From Kineothrix alysoides (GTDB lineage: Bacteria > Bacillota > Clostridia > Lachnospirales > Lachnospiraceae), in NCBI RefSeq assembly GCF_000732725.1, contig NZ_JPNB01000001.1, forward strand, positions 434,001 to 498,000: a stretch of DNA of 64,000 bases, read 5' to 3'. The translations under genes and the position numbers were made by a program. The notes under the pieces are model-generated. The model ran no database searches and was not told the origin of the DNA. It saw only the letters and a list, made by a program, of their open reading frames with translations. Shown piece by piece: positions 1 through 9,396 of the stretch (the first letter of the stretch is position 1; every line of letters begins with the position of its first letter).

Positions 1-39
1 TAAATGTAGTATATACGTAAGATAAACGGAGGAAGAAAA

Positions 40-1743
40 ATGAAGCTCAGAACGCAAATTCTATTGTTGGTCAGCATACCGCTTTTGGCATTAGGAGCGA
101 TTACCTATGTGATAGGATCTCAGAGGATAACGGCTATAATGACGGATACAATAGAAAAAGGACTCATTTCGACAACAATAGCGGTAAGGGATACCATCAG
201 CTCAGGAAGGGAAGGAGACTTTCGTCTGGATGAAAATGGGGATATGTGGAAAGGCGACAGCTTGAATATATCCCAGAGCGCAGAAGTCGTGGATGATATC
301 AAGGAAGAAACAGGAATGGAAGTGACAATTTTCTTCGGAGATACGAGATATATGACCTCTGTGAAGGATGACAAGGGAGAGCGCGCCATAGGAACCAAGG
401 CATCGGATAAGGTAATTGAGATTGTATTAACGGGTGGAAATGATTATTTTGCCCAGAGGGTGGATGTGGCAGGTGAAGAATTTTTTGCATATTATCTCCC
501 TATATACAACGGCGATTCCAATACTCCGGTGGGAATGGTGTTCACCGGTATAAGTCAGGAAAAAGCAGAGGCCTCCATCAACAATATCCTCTATAGCTTA
601 TTGGGCATCATATTGATTTCGGTCGTTCTTTTCGTTGCTGTCGCATGGTTAATTTCCAATGGAATTATAAAAGGTGTGAAGGCCGGAGTCGGAGCCATCG
701 AAGAGGTTGCAAACGGAAACCTGACCGTGAACATTGACACGAAGGCGATGAAGCGTAAGGACGAGGTGGGAGAAATGCTTACCGCGATAGCGAAGCTGAA
801 GGAAGAGCTGGTGCGCTTAATCGGACAGATAGCCGATAAAAGCGGGCAGGTACATCGGGAGGCCGAGGTGCTGAGCAAGAAGGCAGAAAGCGCGTCGGAG
901 ATGATGGCACAGGTGGAGAAGGCTACTTCCGATATCGCGGCTGGCGCCGGTTCTCAAGCGGAGGAGACTCAGGAAGCTACGGAAAACATAGTGTTGATGG
1001 GCAGTATGGTGGAGGAAACGAACAGAGAGGTGGGCAGCCTCGCGGATAATTCCTCTCAGATAAAGGAGTCGGGAGACGCGGCTACGGATACGCTTCAGGA
1101 GCTGAATGACATTAACCATAAGGTTACGGAAGCTATTGGCATTATATATCAGCAGACGAATACGACTAACGAATCTGCAATGAAGATTAAGGAAGCTACC
1201 AGCCTGATTACATCCATTGCGGAAGAGACCAATCTATTATCCTTGAATGCGACGATAGAAGCGGCCAGAGCCGGGGAACAAGGCAGAGGCTTTGCAGTGG
1301 TTGCAGCTCAGATTCAGAAACTCGCCGAGCAGTCTGATGAGTCGGCAAGGCAGATTGAGACTATTATCAGCGATTTGATTCACGATTCTCAGGAAGCCGT
1401 GACGACGATGAATGAGATTAAGGAAATCATGAAGGAACAGAATATAAAGGTAACCCGCACAGATGATAACTTCGACGAAGTAAAGGCGGGTATTAGCCAA
1501 TCAATGCTTAGCATCAAAGCAATTGCCGACCAGACGAAGAAACTGGATGAAGCGAGAGTAAAGGTGATCGACGGCGTGCAGAACCTGACTGCCATAGCGC
1601 AGGAAAATGCAGCATCTACGGAGGAAACCTCCGCTTCTGTTATGGAGGTGGGCTCAATCGTGGAGAACATCGCTGCCAGCGCAGGCGGGCTGGAAAAGAT
1701 TGCGGATGAATTGAAGGAAAGCATTGGGACATTTAGGTTGTAA
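40..1743 (+). CDS. Methyl-accepting chemotaxis protein
   Basis: Transmembrane chemoreceptor of 567 aa that would signal to CheA/CheW. A first membrane helix lies at about residues 7-29. It is followed by an extracellular part of roughly 150 residues that resembles a single-Cache (sCache_3) sensor, and a second helix at about 183-206. A HAMP region follows, then a long coiled-coil signalling domain whose hairpin tip ([19 protein letters not shown], from residue 395) is diagnostic of the family. The start has a GGAGGAA ribosome binding site 5-8 nt upstream. No che genes are adjacent, so it is an orphan receptor. The ligand cannot be read from the sequence. Confidence 0.95.
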   Translation: MKLRTQILLLVSIPLLALGAITYVIGSQRITAIMTDTIEKGLISTTIAVRDTISSGREGDFRLDENGDMWKGDSLNISQSAEVVDDIKEETGMEVTIFFGDTRYMTSVKDDKGERAIGTKASDKVIEIVLTGGNDYFAQRVDVAGEEFFAYYLPIYNGDSNTPVGMVFTGISQEKAEASINNILYSLLGIILISVVLFVAVAWLISNGIIKGVKAGVGAIEEVANGNLTVNIDTKAMKRKDEVGEMLTAIAKLKEELVRLIGQIADKSGQVHREAEVLSKKAESASEMMAQVEKATSDIAAGAGSQAEETQEATENIVLMGSMVEETNREVGSLADNSSQIKESGDAATDTLQELNDINHKVTEAIGIIYQQTNTTNESAMKIKEATSLITSIAEETNLLSLNATIEAARAGEQGRGFAVVAAQIQKLAEQSDESARQIETIISDLIHDSQEAVTTMNEIKEIMKEQNIKVTRTDDNFDEVKAGISQSMLSIKAIADQTKKLDEARVKVIDGVQNLTAIAQENAASTEETSASVMEVGSIVENIAASAGGLEKIADELKESIGTFRL

Positions 1744-1847
1744 GAGAAATTAAGTAACAACTCGGACGTGATTAACGGACCGTGTGGTATATGCAGACAC
1801 TCATTTTAGGGAAGGGAACCTGAAATGGGTGTTTTGTATGTGTGGGA

Positions 1848-2150
1848 TATGTATTTGTGTATATGGGAATTTGTGTATATGGGAATTGGTGTATATGGGA
1901 ATTGGTGTATATGGGAATTTGTGTATATGAGAATTTGTGTATATGAGAATTTGTGCATGCAGGAATTTGTATATATGGGAATTTGTATATATGGGAATTG
2001 GTGTATGAGGGAATTGGCGTATGCAGGAATTTGTGTATAAGGGAATTTGCGTATGTGGGAATTGGCGTATAAGGGAATTGGTGTATGCAGGTATTTGCGT
2101 ATGGGAATTTGTGTATATGGGAATTGATGTATAAAAGAATTCGTGTATGC
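1848..2150. repeat. Tandem repeat tract, about 17-18 bp unit
   Basis: The stretch is built from imperfect copies of a unit close to GGGAATTTGTGTATAT, with T/G and A/G variants. It fills most of the 600-bp gap after the chemoreceptor. It can be translated as a short repetitive reading frame, but codon use and composition are simply those of the repeat, so I do not call it a gene. The flanks out to 2340 show no other recognisable feature. Confidence 0.85.
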
Positions 2151-2355
2151 TGGTACCTACATATATGAAAGGTTGTGTATAGAATAATTGAGGATGAAGA
2201 GATTTATGTATATGTATTTCTATTTATGAGGCTGGAAGCAAATACTTTTAGGTGTAAATATAGGTTATAAAGTACAGGATGTTATATGATTAGGAGTGAG
2301 TTGTTTTTTATTGGTCGCTCGGTTATAATTTATTATGTAAAAGTTCGTGCAGCAG

Positions 2356-2658
2356 ATGCGGAAAGTGGTGATTAAGGTGATTGACAAGGGGAAATTTCAT
2401 GTTTTGAATTATGTGAAAAGAGAGGAATACCTAGGGAGCATGGAAGGAATGCGCTTTATGCTGAAAAAGAAGGGCGTGGGAGAAGAAACGAAATTAGAGA
2501 CTATCATCTGGCCGGAGCCTTTGGGATATGCCAAAACGCCCGAAAGCAAGAAGCAGCATAAGGAGTTTGAGTTCAGCCAAGCAGGCTTGGAGGAAGCGAT
2601 AGACTGGATGAATGAACAATATGAGCAGCAGAAAGAATTGTGGAATGTTATAAAGTAA
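2356..2658 (+). CDS. Small conserved-looking protein of unknown function
   Basis: About 100 aa, soluble, mixed alpha/beta composition, no signal peptide or membrane segment. I do not recognise a named domain. The sequence reads like a real protein (VIDKGKFHVLNYVKREEYLG, then an acidic C-terminal helix). The start is uncertain: ATG at 2347 or 2356, or GTG at 2368, which has a weak GGAAAG ahead of it. It is followed after about 60 bp by the hydrolase gene on the same strand. Confidence 0.6.
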   Translation: MRKVVIKVIDKGKFHVLNYVKREEYLGSMEGMRFMLKKKGVGEETKLETIIWPEPLGYAKTPESKKQHKEFEFSQAGLEEAIDWMNEQYEQQKELWNVIK

Positions 2659-2718
2659 AGCTTTTTATAGATAGGGGTCGGGTAATAACTTGGACAGGCT
2701 TTTGCGGAAAGGGTGAGT

Positions 2719-3780
2719 ATGGAATTGAGAAAAGGAAAAGAAAATGGGTGTTGGACAAAGGGAGTACGTTCTCTTTGCATAGCGTCGGCATTTTTCATAT
2801 TGCCGGTCTATGTGGTCGCTCGGTTATTGTTTAAGATAGCCGTTGTACGAGATAATGAAATCACATTTTTTAAACATCCGGCGGTAAGGTTTTTCATGGA
2901 CGGCATCGGCGGTAAAATAGATGCCATCAAAAATAATAGGACTGAGGAGCAGCCGGAATCAGGCATGGGATTCAAATGCTTTCGACAGGAAATGGAAGCC
3001 GGGAAAGCATGGTTCCTTTCGCAAAAGAAGGAGAGAATTACGATAACGAGCTTTGATGGTCTAAAGTTGGCGGCATATTATCTGCCGGCAGAGGGAGATT
3101 CCGATAAGGTGATGATTCTGATGCATGGATATCGCAATAATGGATTAGGGGATTTCAGCGGTTTGGTGGAATTCTATCACGGTATGGGCTATCATCTTCT
3201 TGTGCCTCATCAAAGAAGTCATGGGGAAAGTGAAGGTAGTTATATTTGTTACGGCGTGAAGGAGCGGTATGATCTGAAGCAATGGGCGGAATATGTGGTT
3301 AGCCGTTTCGAAGGAAAATGCAGCGTCTTTTTCTCCGGTATCTCCATGGGCGGGGCTACGGTACTCATGGCAACAGATCTGGAGCTGCCGTCTCAGGTGA
3401 AAGCAATCATAGCAGATTGTGCGTTTACTTCGCCATGGGATACTTTTTCTCATGTGATGAAAATGGATTATCATCTACCGAAATTTCCTTTTTTATATGC
3501 AGCTGATTATGTATGCAGAAAGAGGGCGGGATTTCGTTTTAAAGAGTGCAGCACAATTTCGTGCATGAAAAAAAATAAAATTCCGGTATTGTTCATCCAC
3601 GGCGGAAGAGACACCTTCGTGCCCACAGAGATGAGCTATAAAAATTACGAGGCCTGCGCTGCCCCAAAGGAAATACTAATTGTGGATCAGGCGGCTCACG
3701 GAACCAGCAACCTGGTGGAGCCGGAGGCTTACCGGAGTACGGTAATAGAATTTATGGAGAAATGGACCAATGGAAATTAA
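2719..3780 (+). CDS. Alpha/beta hydrolase, membrane-anchored
   Basis: Serine hydrolase of about 353 aa. An N-terminal hydrophobic segment (about residues 15-40) probably anchors it in the membrane. The fold is shown by the oxyanion HGYRNN motif, the nucleophile elbow GISMGG (Ser209), an acid in HGGRDTFVP (Asp298) and the catalytic His327 in QAAHGTS. The substrate is unknown; this BAAT/acyl-hydrolase-like group acts on esters or peptides. ATG 2719 has AAAGGG at good spacing; an in-frame GTG at 2713 is the alternative. The 3' end overlaps the next gene by 11 bp, suggesting translational coupling. Confidence 0.85.
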   Translation: MELRKGKENGCWTKGVRSLCIASAFFILPVYVVARLLFKIAVVRDNEITFFKHPAVRFFMDGIGGKIDAIKNNRTEEQPESGMGFKCFRQEMEAGKAWFLSQKKERITITSFDGLKLAAYYLPAEGDSDKVMILMHGYRNNGLGDFSGLVEFYHGMGYHLLVPHQRSHGESEGSYICYGVKERYDLKQWAEYVVSRFEGKCSVFFSGISMGGATVLMATDLELPSQVKAIIADCAFTSPWDTFSHVMKMDYHLPKFPFLYAADYVCRKRAGFRFKECSTISCMKKNKIPVLFIHGGRDTFVPTEMSYKNYEACAAPKEILIVDQAAHGTSNLVEPEAYRSTVIEFMEKWTNGN

Positions 3781-4345
3781 GGAACTGATACACTTTATAG
3801 GACTGCTGGAAAAGCTGAAATGCAATACGCGGCATTCGTGGACGACCAGCGGCAGAAAGGAAAGTGTGGCGGAGCACAGCTTTATGCTGACTGTTATGGC
3901 ATACATGGTAAAGGATGCTTTTCCGGAAACAGATATAAATAAGGTAATTGTTATGTGTCTTTTGCATGATTTCGGCGAGGCTGTGACCGGAGATATTCCT
4001 GCTTTTGAAAAGACCAAGGGGGATGAAGACACGGAGGAGAAGGCGATTGATGGCCTGCTTAAAGAGCTGCCGGATAAGCAGAAAGCGGAAATGAGAGCCT
4101 TGTTTCAGGAGATGAAAGAGATGAAGACCCCTGAGGCGAAGTTATGCAAGGGGCTGGATAAAATGGAGGCGGTGCTGCAGCATAATGAGGCAGATATTAG
4201 TACGTGGCTGCCTTTAGAATACGATTTGCAGCTTAATTATGGGGAGAAAGAAGTGGCATTTTCTCCTTATCTTGTGGCTTTGAGGGAGCAGTTGAATGAG
4301 GATAGCAGGGAGAAGATTGTTAAGGAGAAAGGGGTAATGGAATAG
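3770..4345 (+). CDS. HD-domain hydrolase, YfbR-like 5'-nucleotidase family
   Basis: Metal-dependent phosphohydrolase of 191 aa, the usual size of YfbR-like 5'-deoxynucleotidases. The HD metal site is complete: His36 (AEHSF), His66-Asp67 (CLLHDFGE), Glu70, Asp75 and a distal Asp130 (GLDKMEA). Members of the family remove phosphate from nucleoside 5'-monophosphates, so a housekeeping nucleotide-pool role is likely; the exact substrate is inferred. It overlaps the upstream hydrolase gene by 11 bp and is probably co-transcribed with it. Confidence 0.85.
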   Translation: MEIKELIHFIGLLEKLKCNTRHSWTTSGRKESVAEHSFMLTVMAYMVKDAFPETDINKVIVMCLLHDFGEAVTGDIPAFEKTKGDEDTEEKAIDGLLKELPDKQKAEMRALFQEMKEMKTPEAKLCKGLDKMEAVLQHNEADISTWLPLEYDLQLNYGEKEVAFSPYLVALREQLNEDSREKIVKEKGVME

Positions 4346-4439
4346 GTAGTTGTAAAAGGGGAGTTTTGGGAGGCTTTTTAAGAATCGTGAGTTTTAGAAA
4401 TGTCTATGAATATTGTTTGGTAAGGACTGTCAAGTAGGA

Positions 4440-4860
4440 GATACAAGGCAAAGAAAACTAAGCAGGAAATGTATGTGCGGAGTGTTGGATTAGAACATTA
4501 GGCAAGGAATATTAGACGAAGGAAGCTAGGCGAGGAATGCTAAGTAAAGGAAGCCAGGCGAGGAATGCTAAGTAAAGGAAGCCAGGCGAGGAATGCTAAG
4601 TAAAGGAAGCTAGGCGAGGAATGCTAAGTAAAGGAAGCTAAGTGAGGAATACTAAGTAAAGGAAGCTAAGAGGGGAATGTTAAGCAATGAATACGAAGTA
4701 AAGAGAGCTAAGCAAAGAATACGAAATAAAGAGAGCTAAGCAATGAATACCAAATAAAGAGAGCTAAGTAAAGAATATGAAGCAAAGAATACGAAGTAAA
4801 GAGTGCTAGGCAAGGAATACTAAGTAAGGAATACCGGGCAAGAAATATTAAGCAGGGAAT
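4440..4860. repeat. Purine-rich tandem repeats, 28-bp core unit
   Basis: The 530-bp gap between two genes is largely made of purine-rich units. Near-perfect copies begin at 4533, 4561, 4589 and 4617 with a 28-bp period (AGGAATGCTAAGTAAAGGAA plus 8 nt). They decay outward into shorter imperfect units. There are no unique spacers, so this is not a CRISPR array. No coding sequence is supported in it. Confidence 0.85.
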
Positions 4861-4877
4861 GCGCAGGAGAAAAGGAA

Positions 4878-5708
4878 ATGGATATTAAGTGCATTGCGTT
4901 GGATTTGGATAGGACGACTTTGGATGCGCGTGGGAGGTTATCTGAGGCGAATAGAGCGGCGTTGGAGCAGGCTATTGATAAGGGAATACATATTGTTGTG
5001 GCAAGCGGACGTTCCTTTTATACTTTGCCGGAGGAAATCAGGAGTTTTCCGGGAATTGAATATGCGGTGACGGGGAACGGTGCAGCGATGTATCATGTTC
5101 CTTCGGGAAGATGCCTTCATAAATATCTGATGGAGCCAGAGGATGTGCTTGCTATTATGAAGGAGACAGAAAGGGATGCCGTATCATATGAAGCCTTTAT
5201 AGATGGAACGGCGTATGCGGGAAAGGAATATATTGAGAATCCGGAGGCCTTCGGTGCTTCTCCGCAAGCTGTAGAATATGTAAGAACGACGAGGCATTTG
5301 GAAGAGGATATTGTATCCTTTATAATGGAAAAGAAGGCAGAGTTGGACAGTATAGACATCATTGTTAACGATGAAAATCAAAAGCGGGATATATGGGAAC
5401 GAGTGGAGAGACGAACGAATAAAGTTTACATAACTTCTTCGATTCGCCAGCTCATTGAAATCTCTCACCAGAATGCGGGGAAGCATTCCGGCATTGCTTA
5501 TTTTATGGATTTGTTAGGATTAAGGCGCGAGGAGGTTGCAGCCTTCGGCGATGGAGATAACGATGTTGACATGCTTCTTCATGTGGGACATGCAATTGCT
5601 ATGGAGAATGCTTCGAGGAGATGCAAAGAAGCAGCGGATTATGTGACGAGACGTCATGACGAGGATGGCGTGGCGTATGGAATGAGAGAAATACTGCGTG
5701 TGATTTGA
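4878..5708 (+). CDS. Cof-type HAD-IIB sugar/nucleotide phosphatase
   Basis: Cytoplasmic HAD-superfamily phosphatase of 276 aa, the usual Cof length. Motif I is DLDRTTLD near the N-terminus: the nucleophile and acid Asp are present, with Arg where most members have Gly. Motif II is VVASGRS, and motif IV is GDGDNDVDML at about 226-235, typical of IIB-capped enzymes. Such proteins dephosphorylate small phosphosugars or cofactors; the substrate is not predictable. GGAGAAAAGG precedes the start. Confidence 0.9.
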   Translation: MDIKCIALDLDRTTLDARGRLSEANRAALEQAIDKGIHIVVASGRSFYTLPEEIRSFPGIEYAVTGNGAAMYHVPSGRCLHKYLMEPEDVLAIMKETERDAVSYEAFIDGTAYAGKEYIENPEAFGASPQAVEYVRTTRHLEEDIVSFIMEKKAELDSIDIIVNDENQKRDIWERVERRTNKVYITSSIRQLIEISHQNAGKHSGIAYFMDLLGLRREEVAAFGDGDNDVDMLLHVGHAIAMENASRRCKEAADYVTRRHDEDGVAYGMREILRVI

Positions 5709-5748
5709 AGGAAGTCAGAAATTAGGAAGAATAGGGAGACGAGGCGCT

Positions 5749-7608
5749 ATGGATATAGGAAGTAAGAGGAATGAAGTCAGGGGAAGCGGAAAGAGAAATG
5801 AGGGACGTAGTAGTAATGGTGCTAAAGGGAAAAGTGTGCAGACAAAGAGTGGAAATAGGAGTGCAAACGTGAGCGGAAAAGGAGATAAGAGTAAATATAA
5901 GGAAAAAGGTAAGTTGGGGGATGAAAATAGGAACTGGGAAAAAAGAGGGAGAGATAATGGTGAGGGTTCGCGGGGAAATGAAGGGAAAGAAGGCAGAGCA
6001 GTAAATAGAAAAGCAAATGAAAAAGTGAATAGAAACGTAGATGGGGAGAGGGATAGACGAAGAAATGAAAGTGTAAATAGAGAGTGGGAAAAACGAAGCA
6101 GAGGTAACGGTGAGGGATTGCAGACAAGTGAAGGGAAAGCAGGCAGAAAAGGGAATGGAAGTACTGATAGGGCGTGGGAAAAGCGAGGGAGAGGTAATGG
6201 CGAGAGCTTGCGGACAGGTGAAGGGAAAGTAAGCAGGAAAGGCAATGCAAACGCTGATAGGGAGAGGAACGGGCGAAGAACTGAAAGCGTAAACGGAGAG
6301 TGGAAAGCACAAAAGAGAGGTACTAGTGATAGTTCGCAGATAAATGGTGTGAAAGGGAATGGTAGGGAGGATAGATCTAAAGATAATTGGAGGAAAGAAG
6401 GTACTAAAGGGGCCTCTGAAAAGGGTGGAAAGTTTAAGATGAAGAACAAAGACAGCCGATGCAAAGTGTCTGAAGAATGCGGCGGCTGCAAAATGATAAA
6501 TGTGCCCTATTCCGAACAGCTCCTATGGAAGCAAAGGGAGACGGAAAAGCTTTTAAAGCCTTTTGTAAAGCTGGAAAGCATTATAGGGATGGAGGAGCCG
6601 GAGCACTATAGAAATAAGGTGAACGCAGCTTTTACACATGATAGAAAGGGCAAACCACTGTCAGGAGTATATAAAGAGGGAACGCATTATATCATTCCTG
6701 TCGAAGAATGTTTGCTTGAAAATAAAAAGGCTGATGAAATCATTGCTTCTATTAGAGAGCTTCTTCCTTCCTTTAAAATTAAGACGTATGATGAAGACAC
6801 GGGCTACGGGCTTCTTCGTCATGTGATGGTGCGCGTGGGGTATACCAGTGGTCAGATTATGGTAGTGCTTGTGCTCGCTTCACCCATTCTGCCATCCAAG
6901 AACAATTTTGTGAAAGCCCTGCTCAATCTTCAGCCGGACATTACTACAATTGTCATAAACGTGAATGACAGGAAGACGAGCATGGTTCTGGGGGATAAGG
7001 AGCAGGTGATATATGGAAAGGGTTATATAGAGGATAGTCTAAATGGAAGATCTTTCAAGATTTCTCCCAAATCCTTTTATCAGGTCAATTCCGTGCAGAC
7101 CCAGAAGCTCTATGGTAAGGCTATAGAATATGCCGGACTCATCGGAAAAGAGACGATACTCGATGCGTACTGCGGCATCGGTACCATCGGCATAATGGCA
7201 GCAGATAAAGCCAAGCAGGTAATTGGCGTAGAGTTAAATAAGGATGCCGTAAAGGACGCTATAATAAATGCCAAACAGAACAAAATATCCAACATCCAGT
7301 TTTATCAGAAGGATGCCGGTGAATTCATGGTGCAGCTTGCGGAGCAGGGGACGCAGATAGATACTGTATTCATGGACCCGCCTCGTGCAGGCAGTGACGA
7401 GGTATTCTTGAATTCATTGGCGGCGTTGAAACCTAAAAAAGTGGTGTATATTTCCTGTAATCCGGAAACGCTGGCTAGAGATTTGGAGTATTTGGTGAAG
7501 AAGGGGTATCGTGGAGTGACGGGAGTCGTGGTGGATATGTTTCCGTTTACGAATCATGTGGAGACGACGGTTCTGTTGCAAAGAAGAGATGCTGCCCCGG
7601 CACATTAA
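5749..7608 (+). CDS. RlmD/RumA-type 23S rRNA uracil-C5 methyltransferase with long low-complexity N-terminus
   Basis: The last 385 or so residues form a class I SAM-dependent RNA m5U methyltransferase. Iron-sulfur ligands are Cys238, Cys244, Cys247 and Cys321, spaced as in RumA. The SAM loop is DAYCGIGTIG (from 472), followed by DPPRAGSDE (543), and the catalytic cysteine is Cys570 in ISCNPETLARD. The first 230 residues are unusual: almost only Lys, Arg, Gly, Asn, Glu and Ser in loose repeats of about 35 residues, such as EWEKRSRGNGEG and AWEKRGRGNGES. No TRAM domain is visible, so this basic tail may replace it as an RNA-binding arm. A start closer to 6439 would give an ordinary-length enzyme. 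Confidence 0.88.
   Translation: MDIGSKRNEVRGSGKRNEGRSSNGAKGKSVQTKSGNRSANVSGKGDKSKYKEKGKLGDENRNWEKRGRDNGEGSRGNEGKEGRAVNRKANEKVNRNVDGERDRRRNESVNREWEKRSRGNGEGLQTSEGKAGRKGNGSTDRAWEKRGRGNGESLRTGEGKVSRKGNANADRERNGRRTESVNGEWKAQKRGTSDSSQINGVKGNGREDRSKDNWRKEGTKGASEKGGKFKMKNKDSRCKVSEECGGCKMINVPYSEQLLWKQRETEKLLKPFVKLESIIGMEEPEHYRNKVNAAFTHDRKGKPLSGVYKEGTHYIIPVEECLLENKKADEIIASIRELLPSFKIKTYDEDTGYGLLRHVMVRVGYTSGQIMVVLVLASPILPSKNNFVKALLNLQPDITTIVINVNDRKTSMVLGDKEQVIYGKGYIEDSLNGRSFKISPKSFYQVNSVQTQKLYGKAIEYAGLIGKETILDAYCGIGTIGIMAADKAKQVIGVELNKDAVKDAIINAKQNKISNIQFYQKDAGEFMVQLAEQGTQIDTVFMDPPRAGSDEVFLNSLAALKPKKVVYISCNPETLARDLEYLVKKGYRGVTGVVVDMFPFTNHVETTVLLQRRDAAPAH
5930..6330 (+). repeat. Degenerate coding repeats in the RlmD-like N-terminal extension
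   Basis: Within the extension, about 105-bp purine-rich units recur: a GAGTGGGAAAA-type segment, then GAGAGGTAATGGCGAG-like, then GTGAAGGGAAA. Three to four copies can be traced. The complementary strand carries long open frames only because the tract is purine-rich; those are not genes. Confidence 0.65.
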
Positions 7609-8200
7609 AGAACGGGTAGAACAAAAAGAAAATAGGGAATAAAGGGAAGACATTATAGTGCAATCATTTTAGGGTGATATAAGAATATCCCTTGGGCAGA
7701 GGGAGGAACATTATTTTTCTTCTACAAATGAAGAGTTAGGACAAGGATGTATTACTTCGAACCCTATTAGCTAATATATATTTAGAGAAAAGGTGGAAAG
7801 AGTATGGGGGATACTGAAATAATACTGCATTTGATTGAAAAAGGTGTAGAAAATGAATGGGTGGATTTCAAACAAGAATATTATTTAAAAGAGAAAAGGG
7901 CTGATTTAATTAAAGATATATGTGCGTTCGCCAATGGTGAAAGTATCGAAGATAAGTATATTATATTTGGTGTCAGTAATCAGGGATGTGAGATCTGTGG
8001 ATTTTCAAGGGATTTAGAAGATGTTTCTGTTATAAACCAATTATTAGAAGAAAATGTAGAGCCTTTTATAAATATATCTATAGGTATGTTTAATTACAAG
8101 GGAAAAAATATTGGATATATTAAAATTCATGATAATAATAATAGACCATTGGTCCTATGTCAAGATTTAGTACAAGTTAAAATGATAAAATAATCCTCCT

Positions 8201-9115
8201 CTAACCTACCAGCTGTAAACCATCCTCGAGTGCCTTTTCATAAAGCTTTTCGAATTCATTGGGCGATATATAATCGCAATGACTATGGATTCGCTTTGTG
8301 TTGTAGAATGCTTCAATGTATTCAAATACTAACCGGTACGCTTGCTCATAATTACCGATTTTGAAGCGATTCAGCCATTCTCTTTTGATTAAGGAATGGA
8401 AGGATTCAATACAGGCGTTGTCCCAGGGAAATGCCTTTTTCGAATAGCTCCGCTGCATATTTGCAGTTGCTTTCCGATATTCGTTTGACACATACTGGCT
8501 TCCGCGATCGCTGTGCAGAATAAGCGGTTGTTCCGTGTTACGTCTGGCTTTTGCTTTGTTAATGGTATCAATAACGCATGCTACACCCATTGAATCAGAT
8601 AAAGTCCATGCGACTATTTTTCTTGAAAATAAGTCCATAATGCTTGTCAGATATGTGAAGCCTTCTGTCGTCCAGATATATGTAATGTCACTGCACCACA
8701 CTGCATTTGGACGCTCTGGGTTGAATTGCTCATTTAATATATTTTGAAGTTCATTGCTGAAATAGGAATCTTTGGTGGTAATTGTCCATGGTTTTACCCA
8801 TTGAGCCCTGATTCCTAGCTGGGACATGTATTTGCCTACCGTGCGTTCAGAAATAATTTCGCCTTCTTGTTGCAACTTTTTTGCAATTTTCGGAGCGCCG
8901 TAGTTCTGTTTGGAATCATCGTAAATGTCCATGATCTTTACTTTAACAGCCTCTCTACGTTGCTGTGTATTAGAAGGCATACGGTTTTGCCATGCACGAT
9001 ATCCAGACCGTGAAACGCCAAGGATTTTCAGCATCCCGGAGACAGAAACCTGGCGATTAGCTTTCATGGCAGCGTCTGTCTTTTCGGAGACTTCAAGGTA
9101 AATGGCTTCTGTCAT
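8201..9115 (-). CDS. IS3-family transposase OrfB (DDE integrase)
   Basis: 304 aa with an HTH_21-like region (about 55-110) and an rve integrase core. The catalytic triad is Asp143 (CSDITYI), Asp203 (HSDRGSQY) and Glu237 (NACIESFHS), with 33 residues between the last two, slightly shorter than the usual 35. The start ATGA overlaps the orfA stop. A GGGAAAATGA run at this junction could support a programmed -1 frameshift that makes the OrfAB fusion transposase, as is known for IS3 elements. Confidence 0.93.
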   Translation of the reverse strand: MTEAIYLEVSEKTDAAMKANRQVSVSGMLKILGVSRSGYRAWQNRMPSNTQQRREAVKVKIMDIYDDSKQNYGAPKIAKKLQQEGEIISERTVGKYMSQLGIRAQWVKPWTITTKDSYFSNELQNILNEQFNPERPNAVWCSDITYIWTTEGFTYLTSIMDLFSRKIVAWTLSDSMGVACVIDTINKAKARRNTEQPLILHSDRGSQYVSNEYRKATANMQRSYSKKAFPWDNACIESFHSLIKREWLNRFKIGNYEQAYRLVFEYIEAFYNTKRIHSHCDYISPNEFEKLYEKALEDGLQLVG

Positions 9116-9396
9116 TTTCCCAGAATGCTGATGGCTTTTTTTAGTACGTCAAGAGCATCCTGAGTATCACGTAGTTCACGCTTGAGATGAGCGATTTCCT
9201 TCGCTTCATCAGAAGAATAATTTCCGGATCCACGGCTTTTAATGTCACCGGTTTCACGTAGTTCTTTTTGCCATCTGGAAAGAGTCTGCTGACTGATTCC
9301 CATATTTGTAGCACAACCGACAAGACCTAGTTCCTTGTGATCCTGATAATACTGAACTGCATCCAGCTTAAACTGCTTGTCAAAATGTTTCGGCAT
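9112..9396 (-). CDS. IS3-family transposase OrfA (HTH)
   Basis: 94 aa. The N-terminal helix-turn-helix (residues 8-50, with TLSRWQKELRE as recognition helix) is followed by a leucine-zipper-like coiled coil (about 63-90, HLKRELRDTQDALDVLKKA). This is the usual layout of IS3/IS911 OrfA, which binds the terminal repeats. GGAGG lies upstream of the start. Confidence 0.92.
   Translation of the reverse strand: MPKHFDKQFKLDAVQYYQDHKELGLVGCATNMGISQQTLSRWQKELRETGDIKSRGSGNYSSDEAKEIAHLKRELRDTQDALDVLKKAISILGK

Noticed and set aside
1825-2040. A 71-codon frame of Tyr/Met/Cys/Trp repeats
   Set aside because: It is a direct translation of the tandem repeat, with biased composition and no homology-like features.
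4533-4650. 28-bp period, the same as the CRISPR repeat length
   Set aside because: The units are directly adjacent with no variable spacers and unrelated to the I-E repeat.
5715-6491. Long minus-strand frames rich in Leu, Pro, Ser and Phe
   Set aside because: They are the complement of the purine-rich coding repeats; no ribosome binding site and no protein-like pattern.
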